DNA of 64,000 bases from Ferribacterium limneticum. GTDB taxonomy: Bacteria; Pseudomonadota; Gammaproteobacteria; Burkholderiales; Rhodocyclaceae. The translations under genes were made by a program, and so were the position numbers. Below, one piece after another: positions 23,610 through 33,737 of this stretch. The stretch spans positions 991,501 through 1,055,500 of the forward strand of contig NZ_CP075189.1 in NCBI RefSeq assembly GCF_020510565.1, written 5' to 3'. The notes beneath the pieces were generated by a model that made no database searches, was not told the origin of the DNA, and saw only the letters and a list, made by a program, of their open reading frames with translations. The number at the start of each line of letters is the position of its first letter. Position 1 is the stretch's first letter.

Positions 23610-25490
23610 TTGAACAACATGTTCAAAAACCTGGCAGTCTGGCTGGTCATCGGCCTGGTGCTGATGACGGTGTTTAATCAGTTCAACAGCCGTCAGGTTG
23701 CAACCGGATCCGTCGAATACTCCCAGTTCATCGAGGAGGTGAAGTCCGGCCGCATTTCCAAGGTGGTCATGGAAGGCCGTACGCTGAAGGCAACGACGAG
23801 CGAGGGCAAGCGCATCACTTCCTACGCGCCGCCCGATTTGTGGCTGGTTTCCGACCTGCTCAAGAATGGCGTCAAGATTGAAGCCAAGCCGGAAGAAGAG
23901 CCGTCCTTCCTGATGAATCTCTTCGTCAGCTGGTTCCCGATGCTGTTGCTGATCGGCGTCTGGGTATTCTTTATGCGTCAGATGCAGGGCGGCGGCAAGG
24001 GCGGAGCTTTTTCCTTCGGCAAGTCCAAGGCGCGCATGATGGACGAGTCGACCAATGTCATCACCTTCGCCGATGTCGCCGGTTGTGACGAGGCCAAGGA
24101 AGAGGTTCAGGAGATCGTTGATTTCCTGCGTGACCCTTCAAAGTTCCAGAAGCTCGGTGGCCGTATTCCGAAGGGCGTGCTGATGGTCGGCAATCCGGGA
24201 ACGGGCAAGACGCTGCTCGCCAAGGCCATTGCCGGCGAAGCCAAGGTGCCGTTCTTCAGTATTTCCGGTTCCGATTTCGTTGAAATGTTTGTCGGCGTCG
24301 GTGCTGCCCGAGTTCGCGACATGTTCGAAAATGCCAAGAAGCACGCGCCATGCATCATTTTCATTGATGAAATCGACGCTGTCGGCCGCCATCGCGGCGC
24401 CGGCCTCGGCGGTGGCAATGACGAGCGTGAGCAGACGCTGAACCAGTTGCTGGTCGAGATGGACGGCTTCGAAGGTCACTCCGGCATTATCGTGATCGCC
24501 GCAACCAACCGCCCGGATATCCTTGACCCGGCATTGCTGCGTCCGGGCCGCTTTGACCGTCAGGTTGTCGTACCGTTGCCTGATATTCGTGGTCGCGAGG
24601 AAATCCTCAAGGTTCACATGCGCAAGGTGCCAATTTCCGGCGATGTCAAGGCTGACATCATTGCCCGTGGCACTCCGGGCTTCTCTGGTGCAGACTTAGC
24701 CAATCTGGTGAATGAAGCGGCATTGTTCGCTGCGCGTACGAACAAGCGCCTTGTTGACATGGATGATTTTGAGAAGGCCAAGGACAAAATCATGATGGGC
24801 GCTGAGCGCCGCAGCATGGTGATGAGCGAGGAAGAGAAGATGAATACGGCGTACCACGAGTCGGGGCATGCCGTGGTCGCCAAACTGGTGCCAAAATCAG
24901 ATCCCGTTCACAAGGTCACCATCATTCCGCGCGGCCGCGCTCTGGGGCTGACCATGCAACTGCCGGAAGAGGATCGTTATGCTTACGACCGGCAGTACCT
25001 GATGAGCCGCATTGCCGTACTCTTTGGTGGGCGTATTGCCGAAGAGTTGTTCATGAACCAGATGACGACTGGTGCCTCGAATGATTTTGAACGTGCCACT
25101 GCGATGGCGCGCGATATGGTCACTCGTTACGGTATGTCGGATCTGGGGGTCATGGTCTATGGCGAAAACGATGGTGAAGTTTTCCTCGGCCGCTCGGTGA
25201 CCCAGCACAAGAATGTTTCTGAAGCGACCATGCAGAAGGTGGATGCTGAAATCCGTCGCCTGATCGACGAACAGTACGCACTGGCTCGTCGTTTGCTGGA
25301 AGAGAATCGTGACAAGGTTGAAGCAATGACCAAGGCCTTGCTGGAGTGGGAAACCATTGATGCCGAGCAAATCGACGACATCATGGCTGGCAAGGCGCCA
25401 CGTCCGCCCAAGCCGTCCCAGTCGACGTCGCGCTCGAATACGCCGAGCGATACCCCGGGGGCGGAACCCAGCGCTGCTGCGACGGCCTGA
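23610..25490 (+). CDS. ftsH: ATP-dependent zinc metalloprotease FtsH
   Basis: 626-residue inner-membrane AAA+ protease that degrades unassembled membrane proteins and regulators such as sigma32 and LpxC in relatives. TM1 (about 6-22), periplasmic part, TM2 (about 100-120), AAA domain with Walker [12 protein letters not shown], Walker [12 protein letters not shown] and SRH region, then zinc site HESGH (about 417-421). C-terminal tail is Ser/Thr/Pro rich. Start is TTG at 23610, seven bases after AAGGAG; an ATG three codons later is the alternative. A strong terminator follows. Confidence 0.98.
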   Translation: MNNMFKNLAVWLVIGLVLMTVFNQFNSRQVATGSVEYSQFIEEVKSGRISKVVMEGRTLKATTSEGKRITSYAPPDLWLVSDLLKNGVKIEAKPEEEPSFLMNLFVSWFPMLLLIGVWVFFMRQMQGGGKGGAFSFGKSKARMMDESTNVITFADVAGCDEAKEEVQEIVDFLRDPSKFQKLGGRIPKGVLMVGNPGTGKTLLAKAIAGEAKVPFFSISGSDFVEMFVGVGAARVRDMFENAKKHAPCIIFIDEIDAVGRHRGAGLGGGNDEREQTLNQLLVEMDGFEGHSGIIVIAATNRPDILDPALLRPGRFDRQVVVPLPDIRGREEILKVHMRKVPISGDVKADIIARGTPGFSGADLANLVNEAALFAARTNKRLVDMDDFEKAKDKIMMGAERRSMVMSEEEKMNTAYHESGHAVVAKLVPKSDPVHKVTIIPRGRALGLTMQLPEEDRYAYDRQYLMSRIAVLFGGRIAEELFMNQMTTGASNDFERATAMARDMVTRYGMSDLGVMVYGENDGEVFLGRSVTQHKNVSEATMQKVDAEIRRLIDEQYALARRLLEENRDKVEAMTKALLEWETIDAEQIDDIMAGKAPRPPKPSQSTSRSNTPSDTPGAEPSAAATA

Positions 25491-25509
25491 GTTTTCTGAT
25501 TGCTGAATC

Positions 25510-25541
25510 GGCCGGGAGTCCTCTCCCGGCCTTTTATTTTT
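25510..25541 (+). terminator. Strong intrinsic terminator between ftsH and folP
   Basis: Perfect 9-bp stem GGCCGGGAG / CTCCCGGCC with loop TCCT, followed by TTTTATTTTT. The T-run ends five bases before the folP ATG. Confidence 0.93.
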
Positions 25542-25546
25542 GCGCC

Positions 25547-26383
25547 ATGACAACACTGCACTGTGGCCGTTTCAGGCTTTCGCTGGCTCGTCCCTTGTTG
25601 ATGGGGATCGTCAATCTGACGCCGGATTCGTTTTCCGGTGATGGACTGGTCGGTAATGTTGAGCAGGCCATCAAACATGCCCGTCAGCAATTTGAGGCAG
25701 GCGCGGATATTCTTGATATCGGTGCCGAGTCATCCCGCCCGGGCGCGATTCCGACCTCTGAAGAGGATGAGTTGCGGCGTCTGTTACCAGTTCTGAAAGA
25801 AATTACCGACTGGGGTGTTCCCATCTCGGTGGATACCTACAAGCCGGCTGTTATGCGTGCCGCACTTGAGGCAGGGGCGACGATGATCAATGACATCACC
25901 GGCATGACCCAACCTGAAGCCTTGTCGGTTGTTGCGCAGAGCGATTGCGCCGTTTGTGTCATGCACATGCAGGGCGAGCCCGGTACGATGCAGCAAACGC
26001 CGCAGTATCGTGATGTCGTCACGGAGGTGAGATCGTTTTTGCTGGCAGCTGTAGAGCGTTGCAGGAAGGTTGGTATTGACGATGGTCGAATTGTGGTCGA
26101 TCCAGGGTTTGGATTCGGCAAGACAGTGGACCACAATTTGGCCCTTTTTTCGGCGTTGACCGTAGCAGGCGTCGGTGATCTTCCAATGTTGGTCGGAGTT
26201 TCCAGAAAATCCATGCTGGGCGCAATTACCGGCCGACCTGTTGGTGAGCGACAGGCTGCCAGTGTGGCGGCCGCGCTGCTGGCTGCGCAAAAAGGTGCGA
26301 AAATACTACGTGTGCATGACGTGGCGGCAACCAGGGATGCTTTGACGGTCTGGGCTGCAATAGAACAGAGAGGTCGGGAATGA
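25547..26383 (+). CDS. folP: Dihydropteroate synthase
   Basis: 278 residues; joins p-aminobenzoate to dihydropterin pyrophosphate in folate synthesis, the sulfonamide target. Signatures: [87 protein letters not shown], and [11 protein letters not shown]. The start codon follows the ftsH terminator T-run by five bases and no Shine-Dalgarno is visible. A copy of the dispersed repeat overlaps codons for [12 protein letters not shown]. The last four bases overlap glmM (ATGA). Confidence 0.97.
   Translation: MTTLHCGRFRLSLARPLLMGIVNLTPDSFSGDGLVGNVEQAIKHARQQFEAGADILDIGAESSRPGAIPTSEEDELRRLLPVLKEITDWGVPISVDTYKPAVMRAALEAGATMINDITGMTQPEALSVVAQSDCAVCVMHMQGEPGTMQQTPQYRDVVTEVRSFLLAAVERCRKVGIDDGRIVVDPGFGFGKTVDHNLALFSALTVAGVGDLPMLVGVSRKSMLGAITGRPVGERQAASVAAALLAAQKGAKILRVHDVAATRDALTVWAAIEQRGRE
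26135..26166 (-). repeat. Dispersed repeat, copy 5 (inside folP)
   Basis: Minus strand reads GCTACGGTCAACGCCG, six A, GGGCCAAATT. About three mismatches to the consensus over roughly 29 bases. It overlaps the conserved HNLAL segment of FolP, so part of the match could be chance plus protein constraint; the CTACGGTCAAC half is the stronger evidence. Confidence 0.6.
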
Positions 26384-27732
26384 GCAGAAAATATTTTGGA
26401 ACCGATGGTGTTCGCGGTCGTGTCGGCCAGTCGCCGATCACCCCTGATTTTGTAATGCGCCTCGGCTATTCGGCAGGCAAGGCCTTGCTGGGGCAGAGCA
26501 ACATGCCGTCTGGCGAACGTCCCGCTGTGTTGATCGGCAAGGATACGCGTCTATCTGGTTATATGCTGGAATCGGCCCTTGAGGCGGGGTTCTCCGCGGC
26601 GGGTATCGATGTCTTGCTAGTCGGCCCGTTGCCGACTCCGGCTGTTGCCTATCTCACCCGTGCGCTGCGTTTGCAGGCCGGGATCGTTATCTCCGCGTCG
26701 CATAACCCTTATTACGATAACGGTATAAAGTTCTTCTCGGCACAGGGTAGCAAATTGCCTGACGAGGTCGAGCGCTCCATCGAGGAGGGTATCGATCAGC
26801 CCATGGTTTGTGCGTCTCCTGCCGATCTTGGGCGCGTTAGGCGCATCGAGGATGCGCGTGGTCGCTACATCGAATTCTGCAAGAGCACTTTTCCCAATGA
26901 CCTCGATCTACGTGGGCTGAAAATCGTTGTCGATTGTGCACACGGTGCGGCCTATCACATTGCTCCTGCCGTTTTCCATGAACTGGGTGCCGAGGTGGTT
27001 AGCATCGGGGTTCAGCCGAATGGCCTGAACATCAACGATGCTGTCGGGGCCACCGCGCCGAAAGCACTGTGCGAGGCGGTTCTGGCCAATCGTGCCGATC
27101 TCGGTGTGGCACTGGATGGCGATGCTGATCGTCTCCAGATGGTTGATGCCGAAGGGAATCTATATGACGGTGATCAATTGTTGTTCGCTATTGTTCGAAG
27201 TCGAGCTCGTGCAACCAAGGTCAAGGGTGTCGTCGGTACGCTGATGAGCAATCTGGCTCTGGAACATGCTTTGGGCAAGATCGACATACCGTTTGCCCGC
27301 GCGGCGGTGGGTGATCGTTATGTTGTGGAGATGCTCAACGAAAAAGGCTGGCTCTACGGCGGTGAAAACTCCGGTCACATTCTCGCCATGGACCGACATA
27401 CGACGGGTGATGGCATCATTGCTGCCTTGCAGGTTCTGGCCGCCCTACGCGAAGTCGGGGGCAATTTGAAGGGGTTGCTGGGAGGCTTGGCGCTCTATCC
27501 GCAGAAATTGATCAACGTGCCAATCACACGTGGATTTCCATGGAAAGATCATCCGGGAATTACGTCGGCACTGGCCGAAACCGAGGCCGGTATGGCGGGG
27601 CGGGGAAGGGTGCTGCTGCGAGCGTCGGGGACGGAGCCATTGTTGCGAGTGATGGTTGAAGGCGAAGATGCTTCCGAAGTGACCTCTGCGGCAGAAAAGC
27701 TGGCTGGTGTCGTGCGGGAGTCGACGCAATAA
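26380..27732 (+). CDS. glmM: Phosphoglucosamine mutase
   Basis: 450 residues; converts glucosamine-6-phosphate to glucosamine-1-phosphate for peptidoglycan and LPS. Phosphoserine loop [19 protein letters not shown], Mg2+ site ALDGDADR, sugar-binding GGENSGHIL, and phosphate-binding [15 protein letters not shown]. It overlaps folP by 4 bases, the widely conserved folP-glmM coupling. Confidence 0.98.
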   Translation: MSRKYFGTDGVRGRVGQSPITPDFVMRLGYSAGKALLGQSNMPSGERPAVLIGKDTRLSGYMLESALEAGFSAAGIDVLLVGPLPTPAVAYLTRALRLQAGIVISASHNPYYDNGIKFFSAQGSKLPDEVERSIEEGIDQPMVCASPADLGRVRRIEDARGRYIEFCKSTFPNDLDLRGLKIVVDCAHGAAYHIAPAVFHELGAEVVSIGVQPNGLNINDAVGATAPKALCEAVLANRADLGVALDGDADRLQMVDAEGNLYDGDQLLFAIVRSRARATKVKGVVGTLMSNLALEHALGKIDIPFARAAVGDRYVVEMLNEKGWLYGGENSGHILAMDRHTTGDGIIAALQVLAALREVGGNLKGLLGGLALYPQKLINVPITRGFPWKDHPGITSALAETEAGMAGRGRVLLRASGTEPLLRVMVEGEDASEVTSAAEKLAGVVRESTQ

Positions 27733-27755
27733 ATCACCGTATTCGTCTAATCGTA

Positions 27756-27785
27756 TTGACCGAAAAAACGACGAGTCGCTATAAT
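27756..27785 (+). promoter_or_regulatory. Sigma70 promoter of tpiA
   Basis: TTGACC (27756-27761), 18-base spacer, TATAAT (27780-27785), a near-consensus housekeeping promoter. Predicted start about 27792 gives a leader of about 28 bases. The -35 is followed by GAAAAAACG, a faint likeness to the dispersed repeat. Confidence 0.85.
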
Positions 27786-27819
27786 CCGAAGGTTTTTCGC
27801 CAACAGAATCGTCTAGCCC

Positions 27820-28569
27820 ATGCGTAAAAAGCTCGTTGCTGGTAACTGGAAGATGCACGGCGCACTGCAGCAAAATACGGCACTGCTGGCGCATATCACG
27901 GCAGCGGCATCCGGGATGGCTTGTGAAATAGCGGTTTGCCCACCATATCCGTACCTCGCGCAGGCGCAGTCGGCGCTGGCGGGCTCCGTGGTTGCCTTGG
28001 GGGCTCAGTCGGTCAGCGAGCATGCTTGCGGCGCGTTTACCGGCGAAGTTTCGGCTTCGATGCTGGCTGAATTCGGATGTCGCTACGTACTGCTTGGGCA
28101 CTCCGAGCGACGTGGGTTGTTCGGAGAAACGGATGCGATTGTTGCGGTCAAGTTTGAGGCAGCACAAAAGGCCGGATTGCTCCCCGTGTTGTGTTTGGGC
28201 GAAACGCTGGGTGAGCGTGAGTCGGGAAATACGATGCGGGTGATTGCCAGGCAGTTGTCGGCAGTCTTGGATCGGCTCGGGGTGGCTGCTATGGCGTCGG
28301 CTGTAGTTGCGTATGAGCCGGTATGGGCAATAGGTACTGGTGTGACAGCGTCTCCGGCGCAGGCGCAGGAAGTGCATGCAGCAATCCGCGCCCAGGTCGC
28401 TGTGCTCGATGCAGGGGTTGCTGAAGGTTTGCGTATCCTCTACGGTGGTAGTGTAAAACCGCAGAATGCGGTGGAGTTGTTTGGGCAGTCCGATATTGAT
28501 GGTGGTTTGATCGGTGGTGCTGCCTTGGTTGCTGACGATTTTCTGAAGATTTGCCTCGCGGCGAATTGA
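27820..28569 (+). CDS. tpiA: Triosephosphate isomerase
   Basis: 249-residue glycolytic TIM barrel that interconverts dihydroxyacetone phosphate and glyceraldehyde-3-phosphate. It has LVAGNWKMHG with the active-site Lys, VLLGHSERRGLFGE with the catalytic His, VVAYEPVWAIGTG with the catalytic Glu, and RILYGGSVKPQNA. ATG at 27820 with no strong ribosome site. It is driven by its own near-consensus promoter and followed by secG after 11 bases, the common tpiA-secG pair. Confidence 0.98.
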   Translation: MRKKLVAGNWKMHGALQQNTALLAHITAAASGMACEIAVCPPYPYLAQAQSALAGSVVALGAQSVSEHACGAFTGEVSASMLAEFGCRYVLLGHSERRGLFGETDAIVAVKFEAAQKAGLLPVLCLGETLGERESGNTMRVIARQLSAVLDRLGVAAMASAVVAYEPVWAIGTGVTASPAQAQEVHAAIRAQVAVLDAGVAEGLRILYGGSVKPQNAVELFGQSDIDGGLIGGAALVADDFLKICLAAN

Positions 28570-28580
28570 TAGGCTGACAA

Positions 28581-28952
28581 ATGAACTGGTTTTTCTCTCT
28601 CCTCCTGACGGTCCATATTCTGGTTGCGATCGTTATTATTGGTCTAGTGTTGATGCAGCATGGTAAAGGTGCCGACATGGGGGCAGCTTTTGGCAGTGGC
28701 GCCTCTGGTAGTCTGTTCGGTGCTACAGGGTCAGCCAATTTTCTCAGTCGCACTACTGGCGTTCTCGCGGCGGTATTTTTTGCGACAAGCCTGACCTTGG
28801 CGTACGTCGCCTCCAATAAGCCAAAAACGACTGGCAGTGTCATGCAAGAACCAGTACAATCGCAGACTGTTTCGCAGCCAGCTTCGGCGGGTGGTGAATC
28901 GCCGACTGCTCCTGTGGGTGCGGCTTCCAAGGCGAAAGATATACCGAAGTAA
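28581..28952 (+). CDS. secG: Preprotein translocase subunit SecG
   Basis: 123-residue inner-membrane protein of the SecYEG channel. Two membrane helices (about 4-24 and 53-75) flank the conserved loop LMQHGKGADMGAAFGSGASGSLFGATGSANFLSRTT. The C-terminal tail is Ser/Pro/Ala rich. It lies between tpiA and tRNA-Leu/nuoA, as in most betaproteobacteria. Confidence 0.95.
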   Translation: MNWFFSLLLTVHILVAIVIIGLVLMQHGKGADMGAAFGSGASGSLFGATGSANFLSRTTGVLAAVFFATSLTLAYVASNKPKTTGSVMQEPVQSQTVSQPASAGGESPTAPVGAASKAKDIPK

Positions 28953-29003
28953 CGCAAGGTGGTTTGTCCGGCATTGAGTCCTCGCCGGGTAGCCAAAAAA
29001 CGT

Positions 29004-29088
29004 GCCGACGTGGTGAAATTGGTAGACACGCTATCTTGAGGGGGTAGTGGCGCAAGCTGTGCGAGTTCGAGTCTCGCCGTCGGCACCA
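29004..29088 (+). tRNA. tRNA-Leu, anticodon GAG
   Basis: 85 bases including an encoded CCA. The acceptor stem GCCGACG pairs with CGTCGGC. The D-arm has TGGTGAAATTGGTAGACAC, anticodon stem CTATC / GGTAG encloses loop TTGAGGG with anticodon GAG, there is a class II variable arm, and the T-loop is GTTCGAGTC. It reads CUC and CUU codons. It lies between secG and nuoA. Confidence 0.97.
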
Positions 29089-29152
29089 AAAACTGGGCAG
29101 TGGCCGTAAGGTGCGCTGTTTCGAACAAAAAACTGAATATTGGCGGCGGGTC

Positions 29153-29524
29153 ATGGAAAACTACTTTCCAATCCTGATGTTCGTTCTGGTGGGGGTTGCG
29201 GTGGGTGTATTGCCTATCGCGATGGGCTTTATTCTTGCTCCAAGCCGGCCGGATCCTGAAAAGCTCTCTCCTTACGAGTGCGGCTTTGAGGCTTTCGAGG
29301 ATGCGCGCATGAAGTTCGATGTGCGTTTCTATCTGATTGCCATCCTCTTCATTTTGTTCGATCTGGAAATTGCTTTCCTGTTCCCTTGGGCAGCAATCTT
29401 CAAGGATATCGTTGCGACAGAGTCGATCAAGCTGTTCGGCTTTATCGAGATGCTGGTATTCGTTGCCATTCTGGTCGCTGGCTATATTTATGCCTGGGCC
29501 AAGGGCGCGCTGGAATGGGAGTGA
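29153..29524 (+). CDS. nuoA: NADH-quinone oxidoreductase subunit A
   Basis: 123-residue membrane subunit of complex I near the quinone channel. Three helices; conserved loop [32 protein letters not shown] with the redox-sensitive Cys. ATG at 29153 begins MENYFPILM; the frame is open upstream, but that part is not family sequence. First gene of a 14-gene nuo operon, 64 bases after tRNA-Leu. Confidence 0.97.
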   Translation: MENYFPILMFVLVGVAVGVLPIAMGFILAPSRPDPEKLSPYECGFEAFEDARMKFDVRFYLIAILFILFDLEIAFLFPWAAIFKDIVATESIKLFGFIEMLVFVAILVAGYIYAWAKGALEWE

Positions 29525-29533
29525 GGCTAGGTT

Positions 29534-30010
29534 ATGGCTATTGAGGGTGTCCTCCAGGAAGGTTTTGTCACCACAACGGCTGACAAGCTGATCAATTACA
29601 TGCGCACCGGTTCGATCTGGCCAATGACCTTTGGTTTGGCTTGTTGTGCGGTTGAGATGATTCATGCTGGCGTTTCTCGCTACGATCTCGATCGTTTCGG
29701 TATTGTTTTTCGGGCTAGCCCCCGGCAATCTGATGTCATGATCGTTGCGGGTACGTTGACCAATAAGATGGCGCCAGCCTTGCGTAAGGTTTATGACCAG
29801 ATGGCCGAGCCGCGTTGGGTAATATCGATGGGTTCGTGTGCCAATGGTGGTGGTTACTACCATTACTCCTACTCTGTTGTGCGCGGTTGTGATCGCATTG
29901 TGCCTGTTGATATCTACGTGCCGGGTTGTCCGCCAACTGCTGAAGCCTTGATTTACGGCTTGATTCAGTTGCAGAACAAGATTCGTCGCACCAATACCAT
30001 TGCTCGTTAA
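29534..30010 (+). CDS. nuoB: NADH-quinone oxidoreductase subunit B
   Basis: 158-residue peripheral subunit carrying the terminal 4Fe-4S cluster N2 that reduces quinone. Cluster ligands lie in LACCAVEM (adjacent Cys pair), [21 protein letters not shown] and [15 protein letters not shown] basic, amphipathic N-terminus replaces the longer N-terminus of E. coli. Nine-base gap from nuoA. Confidence 0.98.
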   Translation: MAIEGVLQEGFVTTTADKLINYMRTGSIWPMTFGLACCAVEMIHAGVSRYDLDRFGIVFRASPRQSDVMIVAGTLTNKMAPALRKVYDQMAEPRWVISMGSCANGGGYYHYSYSVVRGCDRIVPVDIYVPGCPPTAEALIYGLIQLQNKIRRTNTIAR

Positions 30011-30029
30011 TTGCCAAGGCTGATTCGAT

Positions 30030-30635
30030 ATGTCTGCCAAGCTGGAAACGCTTAGTCAAACCCTGCAAAAGCACTTTGGCGATAAACTGAAATCGCTGAA
30101 ACTGGCTTTGGGTGAGGTCACCATTGAGGTTGGTGCAGCCGATTATCTCGGTGTGATGACTGCATTGCGGGATGAGGTTGACCTTCGTTTTGAAGAAATC
30201 ATCGATCTGTGTGGTGTCGACTATTCGACCTACGGTGATGGTTGTTGGTCGGGTCGGCGCTACGCAGCGGTTTCCCATCTTCTTTCGATTGCCAACAACT
30301 GGCGTTTGCGTGTTCGCGTCTTTGCCGAGGACGATGACTTTCCTTCTGTTGATTCCGTAACTGGCGTCTGGAGCAGCGTTAACTGGTTTGAGCGCGAAGC
30401 ATTTGATCTCTACGGGATTGCCTTCGTGGGTCATGACGACCTACGTCGCATTCTGACCGATTACGGTTTCATTGGACATCCGTTCCGCAAGGATTTTCCG
30501 ATTTCCGGTCACGTCGAAATGCGCTACGACCCCGATCAGGCTCGTGTGATCTATCAACCGGTTACCATCGAGCCTCGCGAGAACACCCCGCGCATCGTGC
30601 GCGAAGACACTTTCGGGGATACCGCTCATGGCTGA
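30030..30635 (+). CDS. nuoC: NADH-quinone oxidoreductase subunit C
   Basis: 201-residue peripheral-arm subunit, separate from NuoD (the two are fused in E. coli). Family region: [49 protein letters not shown]. No cofactor. Its last eight bases overlap the nuoD start, indicating coupled translation. Confidence 0.97.
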   Translation: MSAKLETLSQTLQKHFGDKLKSLKLALGEVTIEVGAADYLGVMTALRDEVDLRFEEIIDLCGVDYSTYGDGCWSGRRYAAVSHLLSIANNWRLRVRVFAEDDDFPSVDSVTGVWSSVNWFEREAFDLYGIAFVGHDDLRRILTDYGFIGHPFRKDFPISGHVEMRYDPDQARVIYQPVTIEPRENTPRIVREDTFGDTAHG

Positions 30636-31881
30636 CATCCGCAATTTCACGCTTAACTTTGGTCCGCAACACCCGGCGGCACACGGTGTGCTCCGTCTGG
30701 TGCTTGAGCTGGACGGCGAAGTCGTTCAGCGTGCCGACCCGCACATTGGTCTCCTACATCGCGCAACCGAGAAGCTTGCTGAAACCCGTACCTGGGTTCA
30801 GTCTGTGCCCTATATGGATCGGCTCGACTACGTCTCGATGATGTGTAATGAGCACGCCTACTGCTTGGCTACTGAAAAGCTGCTCGGCATTGAGGTGCCG
30901 GAGCGCGGCAAGTACATCCGCGTCATGTTCGACGAAGTGACCCGTATCCTCAACCACCTGTTGTGGATCGGCTGTCACGCGCTGGACGTCGGTGCGATGA
31001 CTATGGCGCTCTATACTTTCCGTGAGCGCGAAGACCTGATGGACGTTTACGAGGCGGTTTCCGGTGCCCGGATGCATGCCGCCTACTATCGTCCGGGTGG
31101 TGTCTATCGCGATCTGCCGGACCGCATGCCGCAATATCAGGAATCAACTTGGTCCAATGCCAACAAGGTGGCCGAGAAGAACGAGAACCGTAGCGGTTCC
31201 CTGCTCGATTTCCTGGAGGATTTCACCAATCGCTTCCCGACTTATCATTCCGAATACCACACCCTGCTGACCGACAACCGGATCTGGAAGCAGCGCTTGG
31301 TCAATGTTGGCGTCGTGACCCCGGAGCGGGCCTTGCAGATGGGCTTTTCCGGCGCCATGCTGCGCGGTTCAGGCATCGCCTGGGATTTGCGCAAGAAGCA
31401 GCCGTACGCCGCCTACGACAAGATTAATTTCGATGTACCGGTAGGCGTCAATGGCGATAGCTATGACCGCTATCTGGTTCGCATGGAAGAAATGATCCAG
31501 TCGAACAATATCATCAAGCAATGTATCGCTTGGCTGCGCAAGAATCCCGGCCCGGTGATCACTGACAACAACAAGGTGGCGCCGCCGCCGCGCGAAAATA
31601 TGAAGACCAACATGGAGGAGCTGATTCACCACTTCAAGCTCTTCACCGAAGGCATTCATGTTCCGGCCGGTGAGGCCTATGCTGCAGTCGAGCACCCGAA
31701 GGGCGAGTTTGGCATCTACTTTGTTTCCGATGGTGCCAACAAGCCTTACCGCATGAAGATTCGTGCGCCGGGCTTTGTGCACCTGGCTGGTCTGGATGAA
31801 ATGTCCAGAGGCCACATGATCGCCGACGTCGTTACGATTATCGGTTCCCAAGATATTGTTTTTGGCGAGATCGACCGCTGA
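30628..31881 (+). CDS. nuoD: NADH-quinone oxidoreductase subunit D
   Basis: 417-residue peripheral-arm subunit forming the quinone pocket with NuoB; evolutionarily related to the large subunit of [NiFe] hydrogenases, including HoxH in this window, but with no metal site. Contains [35 protein letters not shown], and the C-terminal [18 protein letters not shown]. The stop shares one base with the nuoE start (TGATG). Confidence 0.98.
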   Translation: MADIRNFTLNFGPQHPAAHGVLRLVLELDGEVVQRADPHIGLLHRATEKLAETRTWVQSVPYMDRLDYVSMMCNEHAYCLATEKLLGIEVPERGKYIRVMFDEVTRILNHLLWIGCHALDVGAMTMALYTFREREDLMDVYEAVSGARMHAAYYRPGGVYRDLPDRMPQYQESTWSNANKVAEKNENRSGSLLDFLEDFTNRFPTYHSEYHTLLTDNRIWKQRLVNVGVVTPERALQMGFSGAMLRGSGIAWDLRKKQPYAAYDKINFDVPVGVNGDSYDRYLVRMEEMIQSNNIIKQCIAWLRKNPGPVITDNNKVAPPPRENMKTNMEELIHHFKLFTEGIHVPAGEAYAAVEHPKGEFGIYFVSDGANKPYRMKIRAPGFVHLAGLDEMSRGHMIADVVTIIGSQDIVFGEIDR

Positions 31882-32354
31882 TGTTTTCCGCTGAAACCCT
31901 CCAGAAGTTTGCCCGCGAGGTCGCCAAGTACCCCGCCGATCAAAAACAATCGGCGTCGATGGCCTGTCTCGCCCACGCCCAGGAAGAAAAAGGCTGGCTG
32001 GCGCCCGAGTCCATCGAGGCCGTTGCCAACTACCTTGGTATGCCGCCGATGGCAGCCTACGAAGTGGCCTCTTTCTACAACATGTATGACCTGAAGCCGG
32101 TCGGCAAGTACAAGATCACGGTCTGTACCAACCTGCCTTGTGCGCTGTCGGGTGGCTATCACGCCGGGGAATACCTGCAGCACAAGCTGGGTGTCGGCTA
32201 TGGCGAAACGACGCCGGATGGCAAATTCACATTGAAGGAAGGTGAGTGCATGGGGGCCTGCGGTGATGCGCCGGTCTTCATCGTCAACAATCGCTCGATG
32301 TGCAGCCACATGCACCCGGAACAGATCGACAAGCTGCTTGAGGAGTGCAAATAA
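31881..32354 (+). CDS. nuoE: NADH-quinone oxidoreductase subunit E (24 kDa, 2Fe-2S)
   Basis: 157 residues; peripheral thioredoxin-like subunit binding the N1a 2Fe-2S cluster. All four ligands are present: CTNLPC and CMGAC. Helical N-terminal domain precedes it. The stop TAA overlaps the nuoF ATG by one base. Comparison with the HoxF N-terminus, which lacks the first Cys pair, is informative. Confidence 0.97.
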   Translation: MFSAETLQKFAREVAKYPADQKQSASMACLAHAQEEKGWLAPESIEAVANYLGMPPMAAYEVASFYNMYDLKPVGKYKITVCTNLPCALSGGYHAGEYLQHKLGVGYGETTPDGKFTLKEGECMGACGDAPVFIVNNRSMCSHMHPEQIDKLLEECK

Positions 32355-33682
32355 TGGCCATGCTTGGTTCGATCAATGGCGTTCTGATGGAAGGCCTGGA
32401 TGGCGACAATACTTGGCACCTCAAGGATTACGTTGCCCGCGGTGGCTATGCGCAGCTAAAGCGCATCCTGGAAAGCAAGATGACCCAGGAAGACGTCATT
32501 AGCGAAGTCAAGAAGTCCGTGCTGCGCGGTCGTGGCGGCGCTGGCTTCCCGACCGGCCTGAAATGGTCATTTATGCCGCGTTCGTTTCCTGGGGACAAAT
32601 ACGTCGTCTGCAATACCGACGAAGGCGAGCCGGGCACGTTCAAAGACCGTGACATCATGCGCTACAACCCGCATGCCGTCATCGAAGGCATGGCGATCGC
32701 AGCCTATGCTATGGGTGCTAATCGCGGTTACAACTACGTGCACGGTGAGGTCTGGCAAGAGTACAAGCGTTTTGAAGAAGCACTCGACGAAGCTCGCGCC
32801 GCCGGTTTCATTGGCCAGAACATTCTCGGCTCGGGTTTCAACTTCGAACTTTTCGCGCACCACGGCTACGGCGCCTATATCTGTGGCGAAGAAACTGCAC
32901 TGCTCGAATCGATCGAAGGCAAGAAGGGACAGCCGCGCTTCAAGCCGCCGTTCCCGGCTTCCTTCGGTTTGTACGGCAAGCCGACGACGATCAACAATAC
33001 CGAAACCTTTGCTGCCATTCCCTTTATTCTGAAGATGGGGGGCGAAGAGTTCCTGAATCTGGGCAAGCCGAACAACGGTGGTACCAAGTTGTTCTCGGTG
33101 TCCGGCCACGTCAATCGTCCTGGTAATTACGAGATTCCGCTGGGTACGCCGTTTGCCATCTTGCTTGAAATGTGCGGCGGCATGCGTGGTGGGCGCAAGC
33201 TCAAGGCGGTCATTCCGGGTGGTTCATCGGCCCCGGTCATGCCGGGCGAAGTCATCATGGATTGCACCATGGACTACGACTCGATCAGCAAGGGTGGTTC
33301 GATGCTCGGTTCGGGTGCGGTCATTGTCATGGACGAAACGGTCTGCATGGTCAAGGCGCTGGAGCGTCTGTCCTTCTTCTACTACGAAGAGTCCTGCGGA
33401 CAATGCACGCCCTGCCGTGAAGGTACTGCGTGGATGTACAAGGTTGTGCATCGTATCGAGAACGGACTCGGCAAACCCGAAGATCTGGATCTGTTGAACA
33501 GTGTGCTTGGCAATATTGCCGGTCGTACGATCTGTGCGCTTGGTGATGCGGCAGCTTTCCCGGTGCAGAGTTTCATCAAGCACTTCGGCAAAGAATTTGA
33601 GTATCACATCGAAAACAAGACCTGTCTTGTGCCCAAGGATGTGCAATGGGCGGGCAGTGGCTTCCACAAGATTCCGGCCTGA
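32354..33682 (+). CDS. nuoF: NADH-quinone oxidoreductase subunit F (NADH/FMN-binding)
   Basis: 442 residues; site of NADH oxidation with FMN and the N3 4Fe-4S cluster. It has [14 protein letters not shown] (NADH/FMN glycine loop), [30 protein letters not shown], and cluster ligands [11 protein letters not shown] plus the downstream Cys in [12 protein letters not shown] at 32354 overlaps the nuoE stop (TAATG) with GAGGAG upstream; an in-frame GTG lies three codons earlier. Confidence 0.98.
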   Translation: MAMLGSINGVLMEGLDGDNTWHLKDYVARGGYAQLKRILESKMTQEDVISEVKKSVLRGRGGAGFPTGLKWSFMPRSFPGDKYVVCNTDEGEPGTFKDRDIMRYNPHAVIEGMAIAAYAMGANRGYNYVHGEVWQEYKRFEEALDEARAAGFIGQNILGSGFNFELFAHHGYGAYICGEETALLESIEGKKGQPRFKPPFPASFGLYGKPTTINNTETFAAIPFILKMGGEEFLNLGKPNNGGTKLFSVSGHVNRPGNYEIPLGTPFAILLEMCGGMRGGRKLKAVIPGGSSAPVMPGEVIMDCTMDYDSISKGGSMLGSGAVIVMDETVCMVKALERLSFFYYEESCGQCTPCREGTAWMYKVVHRIENGLGKPEDLDLLNSVLGNIAGRTICALGDAAAFPVQSFIKHFGKEFEYHIENKTCLVPKDVQWAGSGFHKIPA

Positions 33683-33737
33683 TGGCTGCGGGTTGCAACG
33701 AAATTAACGACGAAAAGTCAGGCTACAAGGTAGCGAC

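Noticed and set aside
27756..27776. Tenth copy of the dispersed repeat at the tpiA promoter
   Set aside because: Only TTGACCGAAAAAACG resembles it; the match is better explained as a consensus -35 region.
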